Shown here: positions 33,687-46,033 of the stretch, piece after piece
Numbering within the stretch: the first letter of the stretch is position 1
How the letters are laid out: the number at the start of each line of letters is the position of its first letter
From: Flammulina velutipes
Lineage: Eukaryota; Basidiomycota; Agaricomycetes; Agaricales; Physalacriaceae
Assembly (NCBI GenBank): GCA_011800155.1
Contig: CM022373.1
Coordinates: 2,170,001-2,234,000, forward strand
DNA: 64,000 nt
Reading direction: 5' to 3'
Notes under the pieces: model-generated
What the model saw: the letters and a program-made list of their open reading frames with translations, nothing else
What the model was told of the DNA's origin: nothing
Databases searched by the model: none
Translations under genes and position numbers: made by a program

Positions 33687-34264
33687 GTAAGTCTACTTTC
33701 TTCCTCTCAAGTCGCTCTCTTACATTGTTCACAGATTATTTCTTCCGACTTTTTCTTTGGACGGGGTTTTCGGCATGTGGGCATTCTCTGACACTAACAT
33801 TTCTTTCTTTTTCTTCTTCTTTTTCTAGTCCGATTTCGAAGGGATACTTGCGATGGTGCAGAGTAAGCATATTTCTCAAGTCTCGTTCAAGTTCAGCGCT
33901 AACTATCAATTTTTCTCGACCTGGCGGACGGATAACAATGGTGGAAGGGCAAACCGAATTCATCCAGCAGTTCATAATGGAATACTGAGAGGTTACGGGG
34001 AGCTGTAAGTTGCCGGGTCCGGCGTCCGTAAAGGGATACCGTGAAAGGCTAGAAAAACTGTTTGTAAATCTAGAGTCGAATATTTTGACTTTGATGAAAA
34101 AAAAAATTGTAACGCGCCTCCCAAAACGTTGAAAGAAATTTGTAAACTGAACACAAATACTTAAATCGTGCCTTCATTGTTTAAGACGGCATTTTTCTGA
34201 AGCTCGGCGTCGAGTTCCATTTTGGGATTAGTGACGATCAAAATAATTCTTTCCTCCTGCTACG
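33687..34264. other. intergenic or kinase 3' exons
   Basis: 578 bp that may include extra kinase exons (splice-like signals to about 34008), followed by an A-rich stretch near 34100 and the NOC4 promoter. Confidence 0.4.
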
Positions 34265-36417
34265 ATGCCTGTGCAGTCTTTACCGCCCACCAAAAAGCGA
34301 AAAATCGATAAAAAGGACTCCAAGGTGCTGCAGTCTATTCAAGACTTGGAGCAGCAGCTTACGCGGGCGCTCGAAGCCAATTCGTCCTTGAATCCATTGG
34401 CCGATCTCTTGGATATAACATGTTCCTGCAAGGACCCACAGGAAGTTTCGAAAGGCATTTATGCACTTTACAGAGTCCTTGTACTTGCAATTGGCAAAGG
34501 GAAACTCTCGGCTGCTGGCGACGATACTGTTAAAGCAGTCAAGGCATGGCTTTGGGAGCGCATGAACACCTACGTTGACTATCTATGTGGACTGCTGAAG
34601 GACGATGAAAAAATACTGAGGGTACGTGGTGATGTTCATCCTGATGTATATCCTAATTTCGAAATAGGTCTCAGCCATTCAAATCCTCTTTTCTTTACAA
34701 AAGCATCTATCAAGCGCTTTCTCCTCCCCATCGTCTCCTCAATTCCACAATTCGCATTTCCGGAAGATCGTGAACGCCTTGCTATTATGTCCTTCATCCT
34801 CCCGAAAATCCTCGTCGCCCTCGAACGGGCTTCTCGATCCAGACGTTTTTCATGTTTTTTTCGAGACATGGTTTAGCGTTCATGACGACATAAGATGGTT
34901 CTTCCTTCGGGACTCGGGGTGTGTTACTATTCTTCTTGATATTTAATTTACTAACACCAGCTCAGTACTCTTCTATCCTCGTCAAACGATCCCCGCATAG
35001 CATCCAACCTCCTTCACATTCTGGAGAAACTAACAACTTTCCCAACCGAACAAAACGAACTCAATTCTTGGTGGACCACCGAGCTAGGAGTCAAACCTCC
35101 TAAACTCCGAACCTCGAAAGGCCAAGAGCAGGAAGAGCAGGAGGAGGAGGAGGAACTTACGAAAGCCGATGAAGTCGACGACTGGCGGAAATTTTTCGAT
35201 GAGGATACTTCCGCCAAGGATGTCAACAAAAATACAGGCCCGAAGGGACGCGTTCATTCATTGACGTTACACCAGACATTGCATTCTTTGGCGTCGCACA
35301 AGGCTGTCTTCACACGGGCTTGGCTAGAGCTTCTTCCACGCTTGTCTGTTGCGAACAACTCCCAGGCAACTAAAACTCTCGTGACACGAGTACTAAACAT
35401 CATGCACCGAGGAGTCTTACCTCATTTAACTCGACCGGTATTGGTCATGGATTGGATAGGTGCATGTGTGGATTATGGTACGTGTCGAATACGATACCTG
35501 AGAATATTCTGCTGACGGCGATACAGGTGGCACTGTTGGTTTACTAGCACTGAATGCACTATTCGCACTCATGAAAGACTACAATCTGTACGCAGATTAA
35601 TTCCTCATTTCATACAGAGTTCTTATGTCTGTTCACAGTGATTATCCTTCTTTCTACACGCGTCTTTACGCGTTCTTAGACCGTAATCTCTTCCACCTAA
35701 AGCACCGCGCCAGATTTTTTCGCATGACAGAATTGTTCCTCTCTTCAACGTCAGTTCATCCTGTTTTATCTTCGCATTTGTCAACAACATCCATAGGCAT
35801 CTCCCTGCAACACTCCTAGCGTCATTCGTCAAGCGATTATCTCGTCTATCACTCTCCGCACCTCCAGCTGGTGTGATAATACTCGTCCCATTCACCTATA
35901 ATATCCTAAAACGACATCCCGCTCTCATGGTCATGATCCATAGGACAGACGATGATCCTCAAAGTGGTAGGTGCTCTATCATCCGTGATGCATTCCACTT
36001 AACGCCTTGCAGACCCCTTCTTACCTGATGAAGAGAACCCACTCAGCACCAACGCACTAGATAGCTCGCTATGGGAGCTGCAAACCCACCATTCACACTA
36101 TCACTCTGGTGTATCGACTTTGATGAAGATATTCTCAGAAGCCTTTACTAAGCCTGGTTTCTCGATGGAAGACTTCCTCGACCACACTTACACTACGGTT
36201 AGAAAGAGACGTTTGTCATGATGAAGTTTGATTTCTGACGATTCTTTGCCAGCTCTATGACACGGAAGCGAACCGGAAGATAAAAAAGGAACCTCCATTA
36301 GGCCCCGCACTAGAAATGGGTACTGCTGGGAAGGTTTCTGCAAATCTCTTCAAGACTCCGGAGGCGGGAGAAGACGGACAGGACGTTGTAAATGATTTGT
36401 GGTCTTTCGGTCCATAA
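34265..36417 (+). CDS. NOC4: nucleolar complex protein 4 (U3 processome, 40S biogenesis)
   Basis: Exons 34265-34621, 34668-34918, 34966-35477, 35527-35587, 35639-35749, 35797-35966, 36013-36197 and 36253-36417 give 603 aa. Noc4 pairs with Nop14 for 40S assembly and export. The CBF/Mak21-type Noc domain is in the C-terminal half: FTRAWLELLPRL, RVLNIMHRGVLPHL, VDYGGTVGLLALNALFALM, YPSFYTRLYAFLDRNLFHLKHR, LPATLLASFVKRLSRLSL and PAGVIILVPFTYNILKRHP. The end has LWELQTHHSHYHSGVSTLMKIF. The N-terminus has a Lys/Arg-rich likely nuclear/nucleolar signal (KKRKIDKK). An acidic Glu run lies around residue 260. Confidence 0.93.
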
Positions 36418-36620
36418 ATGTATACTGTATGTATGCTCACGCAACAGTGAATGTCAAGACGAAGTTACACAAACTTTTGATATTCCCTTTCGCTTCGACA
36501 TTATGTACATAGCTCTAGTATTAGTAAACATGGAACACACTGGCATCTTCAGGCTATTCAAACGTAGAAAACAAATGTCCCGCTATTGTCTGACAAGTAA
36601 AATGATTCTCATTACTGTCT

Positions 36621-38111
36621 CTATTCATAACCTTGGAGCTTAGCCCATGCTAGAAGCCGTTTCAACAGGTCTACCCACTCTTGAAGGCCATTCTTTCCGA
36701 CATCCCGAACCCAAGCATCTGCCTCACCCGACTTCTCTAATTCCACCCATGCACTTCTAAGAATTCCCTTGTTATCGTACATTTCCTTCTCCCAAGCAGG
36801 GACAACCTGCGAGCCTCCAGAAAAGCGGTAGAGATCATCCCGATAATCGAATTGTTCATGTGCTGCGAAACGATGCCATTCTTGAGCAATGAACCAAGGG
36901 TCCTCGGATTCTCGCCTCAAAGTGTCATACCGGGCTAGAACGTCGTCAGCTTCCTTCTTGACATCTAAAGGTCTTCTATAAGCGCTAATGATCGCCTGGG
37001 CTTGAGCCTCAACGGCAGGGAGTGGGGCGACGCGTATCAGGAGGCCCATGAAAGTCAAACTTTCGGGAGGAAAGCGAGATTGTAGAGGAAAAATATGTTT
37101 AGCGAGTGGGAAAAGGTGGTAAGTCGAGTTGTACACGTTTTCCGGAAGAGGAGACAAGGACGGAGGTAGGCCAGCTTTCAAAATCTCATCAGATAGGAAA
37201 GGGAACGCCATTTCGTAGCCCGTTGCGAGAATACAATGGTCGATCCCACTTTCGACGGAGCCGTCGTCGAAGACGACAGATGAGTCTGGATTGAACTGGG
37301 CGACGCGTCCTCTCTTCTTGAGGTTCCCAATATCTTCTCGCGTTGCACCGGTGGCGGAATGGATGACGGAGGTCGCGCAAGTGCGCATTTCGGCCGATAT
37401 GTCAAGACCGCTGGGACCAGCCCCCACGATTAGGACAGTAGAGCCTAGATCGTGAGGTCGTCTATACCAGGCAGAATGCGAAGCCTGCTTTCGTCCTAAC
37501 CAATCGGAAAGCCCGGGCGTATCTGGATATCTGGGCTTGCGATAATGTCCATTGGAGACGATGACCCAGTCGAATTCCAAAATTTCGCCTGTAGAGATAG
37601 ACACTTTCCACATTGAGTGGGAATATATGACGTTGTCGACAGAGGTATTGAGACGGATATGACGGTCAAGGCCAAAGTTCTTCGAGTATGAAATGAGGTA
37701 TTCTTCGACGGCTTGTGCTTTAGGGAAGACGGGAGTGGAGGGAGGGAATGAGAAGCTTGTGTATGCCATCACTGGATGGGGAAGGTTCGTTGTCAATGAG
37801 TCGTAGAGAGGTGTAAGTGGCGGGTTATCCACAGCCTCAGCGGGAAGCCTAAGAAGATGTAAGGCAAAGTAGATGACTACCGGAGAAGAAAAAATAGCGT
37901 ACCATACACCGCCGACTGTTTGTCGAGCCTCAAAAGCTGTCGGAAGCCACAAGCCATTCTTGTATTCTTCCGAATCAAGGATAGCTTTTAGTGCTGCTAG
38001 TCCCGAAGGTCCTGCCCCAATGATACAAATGGATTTCGTCGCTGCGATATTCTAGGCTAATCTGTTCGCATTTTCGCGTGAAGAGGACGGGGACTGACCC
38101 TTTGGCTGCAT
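36621..38111 (-). CDS. flavin-containing monooxygenase (FMO-like)
   Basis: Exons 38099-38111, 37903-38041 and 36621-37848 give 459 aa. The 13-nt first exon encodes MQPK plus one base; joining it to exon 2 yields KATKSICIIGAGPSGLAAL, the FAD Rossmann motif. The second GxGxxG is VLIVGAGPSGLDIS (NADPH site). Before it stands the FMO fingerprint in altered form (GRKQASHSAWYRR), and ILATGYE marks the C-terminal ATG-type motif. FMOs oxygenate soft nucleophiles (N, S); fungal members are often involved in secondary metabolism or sulfur handling. Nothing nearby identifies a substrate. Confidence 0.88.
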
Positions 38112-38428
38112 GATGATGGGTGATAGTAAGAAGAAGGATCGGTAAATTCCGTAGTGTGGCGTCTTGGTATTATTAGTGGGTTTAAAATTCAACCGGCGGA
38201 CCAACATGACGTCTATGTAAATTCAAGTATCTCGAGACCAGGTTTTTGCCTGTTTTTGCGGACTATGGCTTCTATCGCTTTCAGGTTTTCAGAAAATAAG
38301 GCACAGCAATGTGGAGTCCCAATTAGGGTCGTGACTGCTATACGCGAGGAATCTTTCTTTTCTACCTCCACCTCGACACCACCACAACTCTTCTAATTCT
38401 TCGCTTTCTGGGTCTCTCTCGCATCGAA
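38112..38428. other. divergent promoter region
   Basis: 317 bp between the FMO start (-) and methyltransferase-like gene start (+). Confidence 0.45.
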
Positions 38429-39707
38429 ATGCCTGGCATCTGGACGCGGCATCCGCGGTATACCGTGTTTGTGGTCATCGCGCTGGTCGGAACAATATAC
38501 CTGCTTAGTAGCTACCAAGAGACACCAACAGTAAAAGCATCTCGATATATTCACGACGCGGAACTCCCAGCGAGACTCGCACGAGCGAACGCTATATACG
38601 ACAAGACTTTGCGGGATCGCAAAGCACTAATAAAGACGTTCGGGCCTTCGCCAAACGATATCTTCATGTACGGACTCTCAGTCGAACATTATCGCCCTAA
38701 CAAGCTCACTAAATGACATAGGTTTCCCCCGGATAAGGACCCTTGGCCTGCATATACTGTCTGTGCGTAGTTTTACTGCTGGGATTCTCAACCATGTTCA
38801 CTTCAACCGTCTATAGGGGACTTTTTCCCCAGCTCCTATAACTGTCCACACGAAGTGGAGCGCATTGGATCATTGGGAGATGGAGGCAAATGGGTATGCG
38901 GGCTTTCGAGAATACAGGAAAAGCCGGACTGTCTGATTTACTCTATGGGTACGTGTCAAGCACAACCATTCTTTCTCCGTCTCATTCCTCTCATCGTTTC
39001 TAGGAATCAACTACGAGTCCTCATTTGAAGCCGGAATATTATCCAATACCAGGCATTGCCAAATCTATGGATTCGATAGTACCTCAAAATCATTTGGGCC
39101 ACAAATACCGCGCACCCAGTCGTCTCGCACTCACTTTACTCGCGTTGGATTGTCGGGAACAGAAACTCCAGCCGGGGCTACCTATGGCCCTTCACATCCC
39201 CTGGAAAAGATTATGGAAATGAACAGTATGTCGTCAAATGTGTGTCTTTTGACACAATGAATGATTAACATCTCACTAGGCCATACATTCATTGACATCC
39301 TGAGAATTGACGTCGAGAGTGCCGAATTCGATACGCTGACTGCACTCGTAGGGCCCTATGTGCAATCGGGGAAGCCTCTACCCTTTGGCCAACTCTTACT
39401 AGAAATACATGTGTGGAGCAAAAAGTTCCCCGAGTTCTTAGCTTGGTGGGAGATGCTAGAGGCTGCGGGATTGCGTCCCTTCTGGTCCGAGCCCAACTTG
39501 GTTTATCAGAATTACAACAAACTAGCCAATTCCGAACTGGCGGAAGTACGTCAGTCTCATTGCGTTTTGTGTATCTGCCTAATGGGATGTATTTAGTATT
39601 CGTTTTTGAATGTCAAAGGCGATAACATCTTCATTCAAGACCCAAAAAGGCCTTTCAAAGTCTTCGTCGACGAACCTTTGGATGGGATACGACCTGGGCA
39701 CGAGTAA
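38429..39707 (+). CDS. membrane-anchored methyltransferase-like protein (Methyltransf_22 type)
   Basis: Exons 38429-38667, 38722-38762, 38817-38948, 39004-39225, 39280-39545 and 39597-39707 give 336 aa. A single N-terminal membrane segment (VFVVIALVGTIYLL, residues about 12-27) makes it a type II protein, with the catalytic part in the secretory lumen. The domain shows VERIGSLGDGGKWVCG, then IYSMGINYESSFEAGI, YGFDST, DILRIDVESAEFDTL, and QLLLEIHVW, matching the fungal/metazoan Methyltransf_22 family. The precise reaction is unknown. The intact SAM-binding-like G-D-GG-K-W-V segment argues for activity. Confidence 0.82.
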
Positions 39708-41896
39708 ACGACTGAACTCCAGAAGGTATTTTCGCGAGGGTTATTAGGGGGGATGGCTGTTTATATGATATAATATGGTATATGTCTATATTATATATCT
39801 CGTGTACACTTACCTTGAGCAGTGTATCTCTGATCCATGTCACTCAATCGTATCAGAGACTGTACGAGCTTGTCATATCGAGAGCCAATAACACTTAGCG
39901 CTTTGAATACGCCACAACTTGAGGTTTCCGTGGAAGATCTGGATCTTCCACTACCTCTCCTGAGCGTACATTGTCTCGGATGCTAGCTACCTGAATGGGA
40001 TAACGAAGCACGGACTTAATTGGCGTCGAACACGACGATGAACGAGCGTAACGCTGTCTGGACGCGGCATGTTTCATTTTGCTTTGTTTGTATACGAAAT
40101 GTGTGTACAAATAAGGACGTTTTGCATTTCTCCATTGAACTCGTCTCTTGCTTTTGATCTGCGACGATTAAAACGATTAAAGAAGGATTCTGGCATTACA
40201 TGCAACGGACGTTATTGCCGCGGCCTGGTTGACATCTCAAAGAGGAATGTTCAACGAACATCTGCATGTGGCGCATACTTTAGTCGTCGTATTATCTGTA
40301 ATTCATATTCGGGAGACTACCTTCATCCGTTTGTGTAGAACAATGGGACACCTTTCGTTGGACACCTTCCTTTTCTGTATTCCGCAGGTGTTGGGACAAT
40401 AGTCCCCACAACCAGCTCTGTTTGTACGCATTTACGGTTTTGGTTTTCTTTGTTGTTGACAGGACGCTTTAAACGCGGAATGAGGAAGGATATCTGACAA
40501 TAACTTTCTTCCAAACTCTCCCTCAGACCTTGCTCTCCTCAATTCAACTTTCCAAGCAGAAGATGCACCTCAAATAACCGACACACGTGACAAGATGGCG
40601 TATCGTCGACGTTAATGGTTTGTATGTGTGGCGTTATCGAAGTCCTTTCATTTACTAGAGAACTACCGACGGTCGATCGACTCGTTGTCTTGACGTCAGG
40701 CCGTTGTATATCCGCCTATTCAAATCCGTGGATGGTGCGTGTTCATCGCATTGCATCTTACCCCAGCATGCGTAGGTAGCGTGGCGCTAAACTATAACTT
40801 GTTCGTCTTCCGTAACCTCTTTGTTCTCACCCCCATGTTCTTTCACTACTAGCCTTCTCCACTCGCTGCGTCTTTCATTCATACAGGTGATTCCTCTTCA
40901 TCTGGGATCCCTCACGCTCGACGACCTCATGTGACAAATATTCATATGGCGGGTGGTATGTAACTTCTTCGGTCTCCCGGTGTGCCACAATGGTTATCTT
41001 CTGGTCCATCCAAACTTACCCTTTTGCCAACGCGGCCAGATTACAGAAGACATATGACTAGGCTGGGCATACGAGTCCAACGCCGCCGTCACGGTTCACC
41101 TCCGTCTTCGAAGTCGGAAGATTCCAACGCCACGGTTATGGCCCTGGACTTTCGTCCTCGCGCTCCTTGTGGCTTGATTGAAAGAGATTAAAGATACTCA
41201 TCGCCAAAATTCGAGGGTTGGGATATCGTGGTAGGCTGAGAATTCATTTACTATCTACTTTGACGCTTCGCAGAGGCTCGAACCTCGGGCTCAATGTCTA
41301 TCATGCGGTATGCTGGCCTCTCACTCTTTGTACTTGCCAAACAGGGACCATCATCCCATCCTTTTGGGGCTCGGACTTTCCATCTTCAGGGCGACTGGAG
41401 ACTTTGCATCCTTTTCGGGGTGACATCTATTGTCCTTATTGTCTACTGGGCTCTTATTGTCTTTCCGAAACATGCGCAGGACATGTTCTCTGGGAAAAGA
41501 GATGCCAAATGCGTATCGTGATTTCCTGGTAATACAGCAAATTACGAATAAGGGATGGGGAGGCGCGGGTGGAGAATAATCAAGGTGGCGAAAAGCGCGG
41601 TGGAGGAGGAGGGTATGGGTATGAATGTAAGTATGTACGGACAGTTCGTGAAATGAAATGGTGAGTCGTGAAAGGTATGTATCGTGTCGCACATAACTGA
41701 GGGGAGATAGACATCGCCGTCGAGGCGAGTCCACAGACATAATGGGAATGTGATGAGGAGGGGGTAGCGACTAGAGGTACAGACCCGAAAGGTGATAAAT
41801 AAACCAAAAGTACACCGCGGCTGGTGGAGGAGCCGGGAAGTATTTTACAAGGGATGCACAAGTCCGAAAACTGACGACAAACCAGCATCGACAGCA
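39708..41896. other. 2.2-kb region without a supported gene
   Basis: Between the methyltransferase-like gene and the HMG-box gene. A minus-strand frame at 39895-40077 (60 codons) and plus-strand frames at 41218-41532 (one with a hydrophobic stretch ILFGVTSIVLIVYWALIVF) are the only candidates. Neither has convincing splice context or family match. Confidence 0.45.
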
Positions 41897-43508
41897 TCAG
41901 AAACTGTGAGGTGGTAGCATCTCGTCGTATCGCATTGGACCATCGTAGGACTCGTCGTACATCGGTCCATTCAGCGTCTGGTACGGCTCCTGTGAATACT
42001 CTTGCGAGTAATCGTGCGGATAATCCTGGCTGTACTCTGACATCGCACTGGAGGTCTCGCCCTCGAAATCCGCTCGACACTTGGTATCAAGAGATAGCGG
42101 GGGTATGGCGTTGATGTCGAAGTCCTCGTTCACCATCATCTCGTTAGCCTCTGGCCATAGTGAAGTATCCCAGCCGTACGGATTGTACTCGAGATCGTGC
42201 TGGAGTTGAATCTGCAGATCGATCTCTGCCTGCGTCTGGGGGTCTATACAGCCGTGCTGATCTAGTTGTGCGTATGCGGAAGCGAGACTGTTTGTGAGTG
42301 GCGTGTAATGCGCAGACCGAGGGGATGATGATCCAGAAGAGGCGGAGTCTATGGGAGACGTTGGAGAGTAATGATGATGAGACAGGAACATGGAGTCCGG
42401 GGACATGGTGAGCGACCCAGCGTCTCCAGTACCAGGCATATTGCTGACGATGTTATTGTGGCGATACTCAGGCGGCTGAACATCGGCGTAAGAGAGAGAA
42501 TTTATAGAAAATCTGAACTGCTTACCTGAAGACTTGCTTCGTAACCTGAGAAGGACGGAGGCGACAAACTACCTTTAGGTGAGTGGTAATCGAAGCTCAT
42601 AATCGCCTCGCCAGGACGCGTTGAGGAATGATGGATCAGGGGACCCAATGAGGGAGACGACGGACACGAAGGTGTGCTATACACGTTTGGAACATGTACC
42701 GACTGGTAAGCTGGAGGAGGCGTAGGGGCAGATGCAGAACGACCGTGGTGGCGGGGAACGCTCATCGGCATGACGAACGACATGCAATCAGAGTCGGTAT
42801 CCTGGTCGAACTCACCCTTCTTCCCCTTGCCTTTCTTCGCCTTTGCACGCCCCTCCTTGACTCTCTGTGGTCGATAGACATAGTTGGGGTGCATCGCTTC
42901 GTGCTCTTTCTTCTTCTCCTTCGCTAAATCGTCCCAGTACTTCCTCTCCTCATCCGACAGCGTCTTCCACTGCTGGCTGATGGTTTTGGACAGATCAGCC
43001 TGGCGTTGCTTCTTGGTCGTGCCACTGACTGCGTCTTCCTGAGCTTGCTGACGATCCTCGCAGCATTTGCGGCGGAACAGAATGAACGCATTCTCAGGAC
43101 GCTTCACATAGTCCTCGTCACCCTTCCTCGGTCGACGATCAACGTCACTGTGACACGAAGATTGGCGGCGCCGGTGACTGACATGGTCAGGCGACGAAGA
43201 TTGTGCTGATGATGGGGGCGAGAGCGTGCGGAAGGACGAAGTGGAGGATGTGGAATATGATAGAGATAGCGGGTGTAGGTCCGGCTCAAAGGGGGACGGG
43301 GATGGGGACGAGTAAGGACTGTCGGAGAGATTATGGTTCAAAGGGAAGGTGAAGGCGCGAGGAGTCGGGGAGATGATCGCAAGCGTTGGAGGGGCGGGAG
43401 AATCCGTCGACACTTCGAGTGCTGCATTTCGGTCAGTTCGTTCACGGGTAAGATTTAGACGATCTACTCACCTCTGGATTGGGTATCGCGCGTGCGTAGG
43501 GCGGGCAT
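41897..43508 (-). CDS. HMG-box transcription factor
   Basis: Exons 43472-43508, 42526-43421 and 41897-42475 give 503 aa. A Ser/Pro-rich N-terminus precedes one HMG box (residues about 115-190): DYVKRPENAFILFRRKCCED, then LSKTISQQWKTLSDEERKYW and KEHEAMHPNYVYRPQR. A basic stretch (KAKKGKGKKG) follows, probably a nuclear signal. The remainder is Ser/Pro/Tyr/Gln-rich, with acidic residues near the end, as in activation domains. The box belongs to the sequence-specific type (KRPxNAFxLFR) found in fungal mating and development regulators such as Prf1/Ste11/Rox1 relatives. I cannot say which orthologue it is. Confidence 0.88.
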
Positions 43509-43872
43509 GATTGTTCAAGTGGATGGGGAGTGAACAAGGTCGGGTTCGTGAAGGAGAACGAAGGAAAGGGGGAGGGGAGGGGGTAATGGGAGGGATGGTC
43601 CCTACACGCGGGGGAGGGAGGAGAAAAGCAGTAAGGTGTCGCCAGTGGGATCCAACTTTTTTGTTTCTCGAGCAATGCCGAGAACAATTAGAGGAGCGGG
43701 GCACGAAATCCGAAAGACAATTGAACTGATGGTTTTATAGTCCTGGTCGGGATAGATCACCAAAGGGTCCGTTCGAGCCAATGAAATTCGGGAAACTCAT
43801 TGTTGACCTATATACGGAGCAGGAGACCTGGATGGCTGGATTTGGATGAGAAGAAATGGAGCATCGCTTAGA
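43509..43872. other. intergenic
   Basis: Upstream region of the HMG-box gene. It contains purine-rich G/A runs near 43560-43625 on the plus strand (pyrimidine-rich on the transcribed side), which may be the core promoter. Confidence 0.4.
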
Positions 43873-45350
43873 CTATCCTGTCGGATTCCGATAATCTGGT
43901 CCTGAACCTAGCCGAGTCATCTGAATGAAATTGTTGCCTCCGTCAATATACTTGTCTGTTCCTTCAAGAGTGTCCATCCACGCAACCTTAGCTATACACT
44001 CGTCAATGTAGTCTGCTAAGAGACAGAGGAGGAGGACAGTGGTGAGCATAACAGATATCCGGAATCTGAGATTGAGCTTACCTCGGCCACTCATCATGAG
44101 TTCTAAACTTTCTAGACGGACTCAACGCCCTTATGTCACGAAGGAAGATGTAGTCGTTAGATCCCTCCTTTGAGCTTACCGCTTTGGGGAGGTAGGACCC
44201 CAAGACCCGGCCGCGCGAAGATGCGGTAAAGTCCCGTCCCAATTTGGAGATTCCCCGGTTGCACAGCCACTCGATCGTGTTCAGATCTGCCAATGGCGTC
44301 AGTCAAGTTCTCCCCATTCGCGCCCGACGTTCATCGATATAACGGAGCACTCACAGATATTAAATCATACAGGATATTCCCGCCTCGGTATGAAAAGCAG
44401 CCCATATCCGCCGCTTGGCCGCTCCTCATCACATGAGGTACGTTTTTTCACAGAGGTTTAACAATCCCACATCCACACGTGGGAACAAAGCAAACACTTA
44501 CCGGCGGCGCATGTCGATCGCAAGACATTGGCCGCCGGCGCAAGACACTGATTAGGAATCGAGGCGCGTTTAATACGGCAGCCACTATAGAAATATGAGC
44601 TTTCTTTCACCGAGAGATATTAGATTGCACAAGGCTACTGACTGCTCATTGTGCGATGGAATAGGAAAGTTTGATCCAGGAGTCCGCTTGCTCTGAGTGT
44701 GAAATACCAAGTAGTTCTGATGGCCTCGCCAGATGTTAGAGGCGAAATTTGAGGGGAGAGACACGTCCACAAGCTCATACAAACCTAGGCTTCCGTTTCT
44801 CAGGCAGGGGCGGCTATTCTAAGCGCACAATATCGTAGTAGAATAACTTGAGCACAACCGTCAGCTCAACTCTGATGGAAACTGTGCTTTCCTACTCACC
44901 CACCATGAGGAAGGCTCGGGCAGTGATAGTAATACCGTCACGGCTCATCATAATCAGCACATAATTTTTTGGCACACGCAAAGAACCAAGGCGCAGCATC
45001 TCGATTGAGCATGTGTCGTTGATAACCAGAACAGGCGAACAATGAGTATTGCGGAACGTGATGCTCTAAGGAAGGTTAAATGCACTTGATGGTGAACAGT
45101 GACAACGAGAAACTTACCCAGGGATACAGAGAGATGGTCAGAGTGACCCGGGCATTCCAATAACACGTCGGGAGCGCTGAAAATTTCTCGCCACATTGAT
45201 CGGGTGGAGAAGGTCCACATTTCCCGCCGTCGTACTTTGTAGTGCGGTCCCGCACGTCCTAGTCATATTCCTTAGTATGGTAAAACTTCTTCGACACGTA
45301 CTCACGTTTTCCCAGTGATTAGGCACGCTTCGATGGCCTTCCTGGTTCAT
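43873..45350 (-). CDS. unresolved cysteine-containing multi-exon gene
   Basis: Three well-formed first exons can be read: 45306-45350, 45118-45258 and 44900-45065, with introns of 47 and 52 nt, good GTGAGT/GTAAGT donors and continuous phase. They encode a protein-like segment with several Cys (GGKCGPSPPDQCGEKF, PTCYWNARVTLTISLYP, FRNTHCSPVLVINDTC). Beyond 44900 the path is unclear: exon candidates are 44585-44784 (LYELVDVSLPSNF) after an unusually long 115-nt intron, pieces near 44100-44290, and a terminal piece 43873-44030 (DYIDECIAKVAWMDTLEGTD) ending in TAG. They could be one gene or two. No family recognised. Confidence 0.35.
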
Positions 45351-46033
45351 CGGTCATTTGGCAGGAACCTTGCTGTACCGAGCTGCTACGCGTGCACAAC
45401 ACAATTTCGAAAGATAACGACACTGCGGAGATCTAGCCAGCTCGTTTCCTATAGTCAATGTTCATGAATTGAGTACATAGGAGATATCATAGCATACCAA
45501 TTCAAAGAAACGAGATCACGAAGGACTTGGAGCACTCCTTTGAATACATGCTATTAGAATGCGCCGGCGATCACGACAGTGAATTAATCTGGAATATAGA
45601 GTTAGATACCTCGATTAAATGTTCCGTTATGAACCTACATAGTGGATATGGTGCGCATCAAAGGCATTGTCTGAAGCACGAACCTGTCGCCTGTATGTTA
45701 CTGGCATATCAGCGCGGACCAAGGAGGTGACCGGTGGGTGTGGGTATGCTTCGAATTGGTCCAGACTAGATACAACTATGACCAAAGGAGTGAACAATGA
45801 GTGAGTCGCTCGGCCGCGAGGTGCAAGCAGGTCCCGAAAGTTCAGCAGAGTCAGAGCCTGAGAGAATCATTTCTTTGAAGATCAGACGTGTTGCTATATT
45901 TCTGCCCAAAGTTGTCTCCGTAGTAAAAGGTCGTGCGTGGTGGTGGTCAACATTGAAAATAAACGACGCGACGCGTTGTGAGGTAAGCGTCGTCCAAACA
46001 ATGACGTATGGCCAAGCTTGCATTCTTTCAGTC
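45351..46033. other. intergenic / 5' region of the glycosylase gene
   Basis: The glycosylase frame stays open upstream to an ATG at 45797, but that extension lacks conserved sequence and is treated as leader. Confidence 0.4.

Noticed and set aside
39895..40077. 60-codon minus-strand frame starting MKHAASRQRYARSS
   Set aside because: Protein-like in parts, but no promoter, family or splice evidence; a neighbouring frame is equally protein-like, so I could not choose.
41262..41300. tRNA B-box-like GGTTCGAGCC on the minus strand
   Set aside because: No A box, no acceptor-stem pairing and a T-arm with a wrong loop size; not a tRNA.
45797..46033. N-terminal extension of the endonuclease-III-like protein
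   Set aside because: In frame but not conserved-looking, and contains no recognisable targeting signal; more likely leader sequence.
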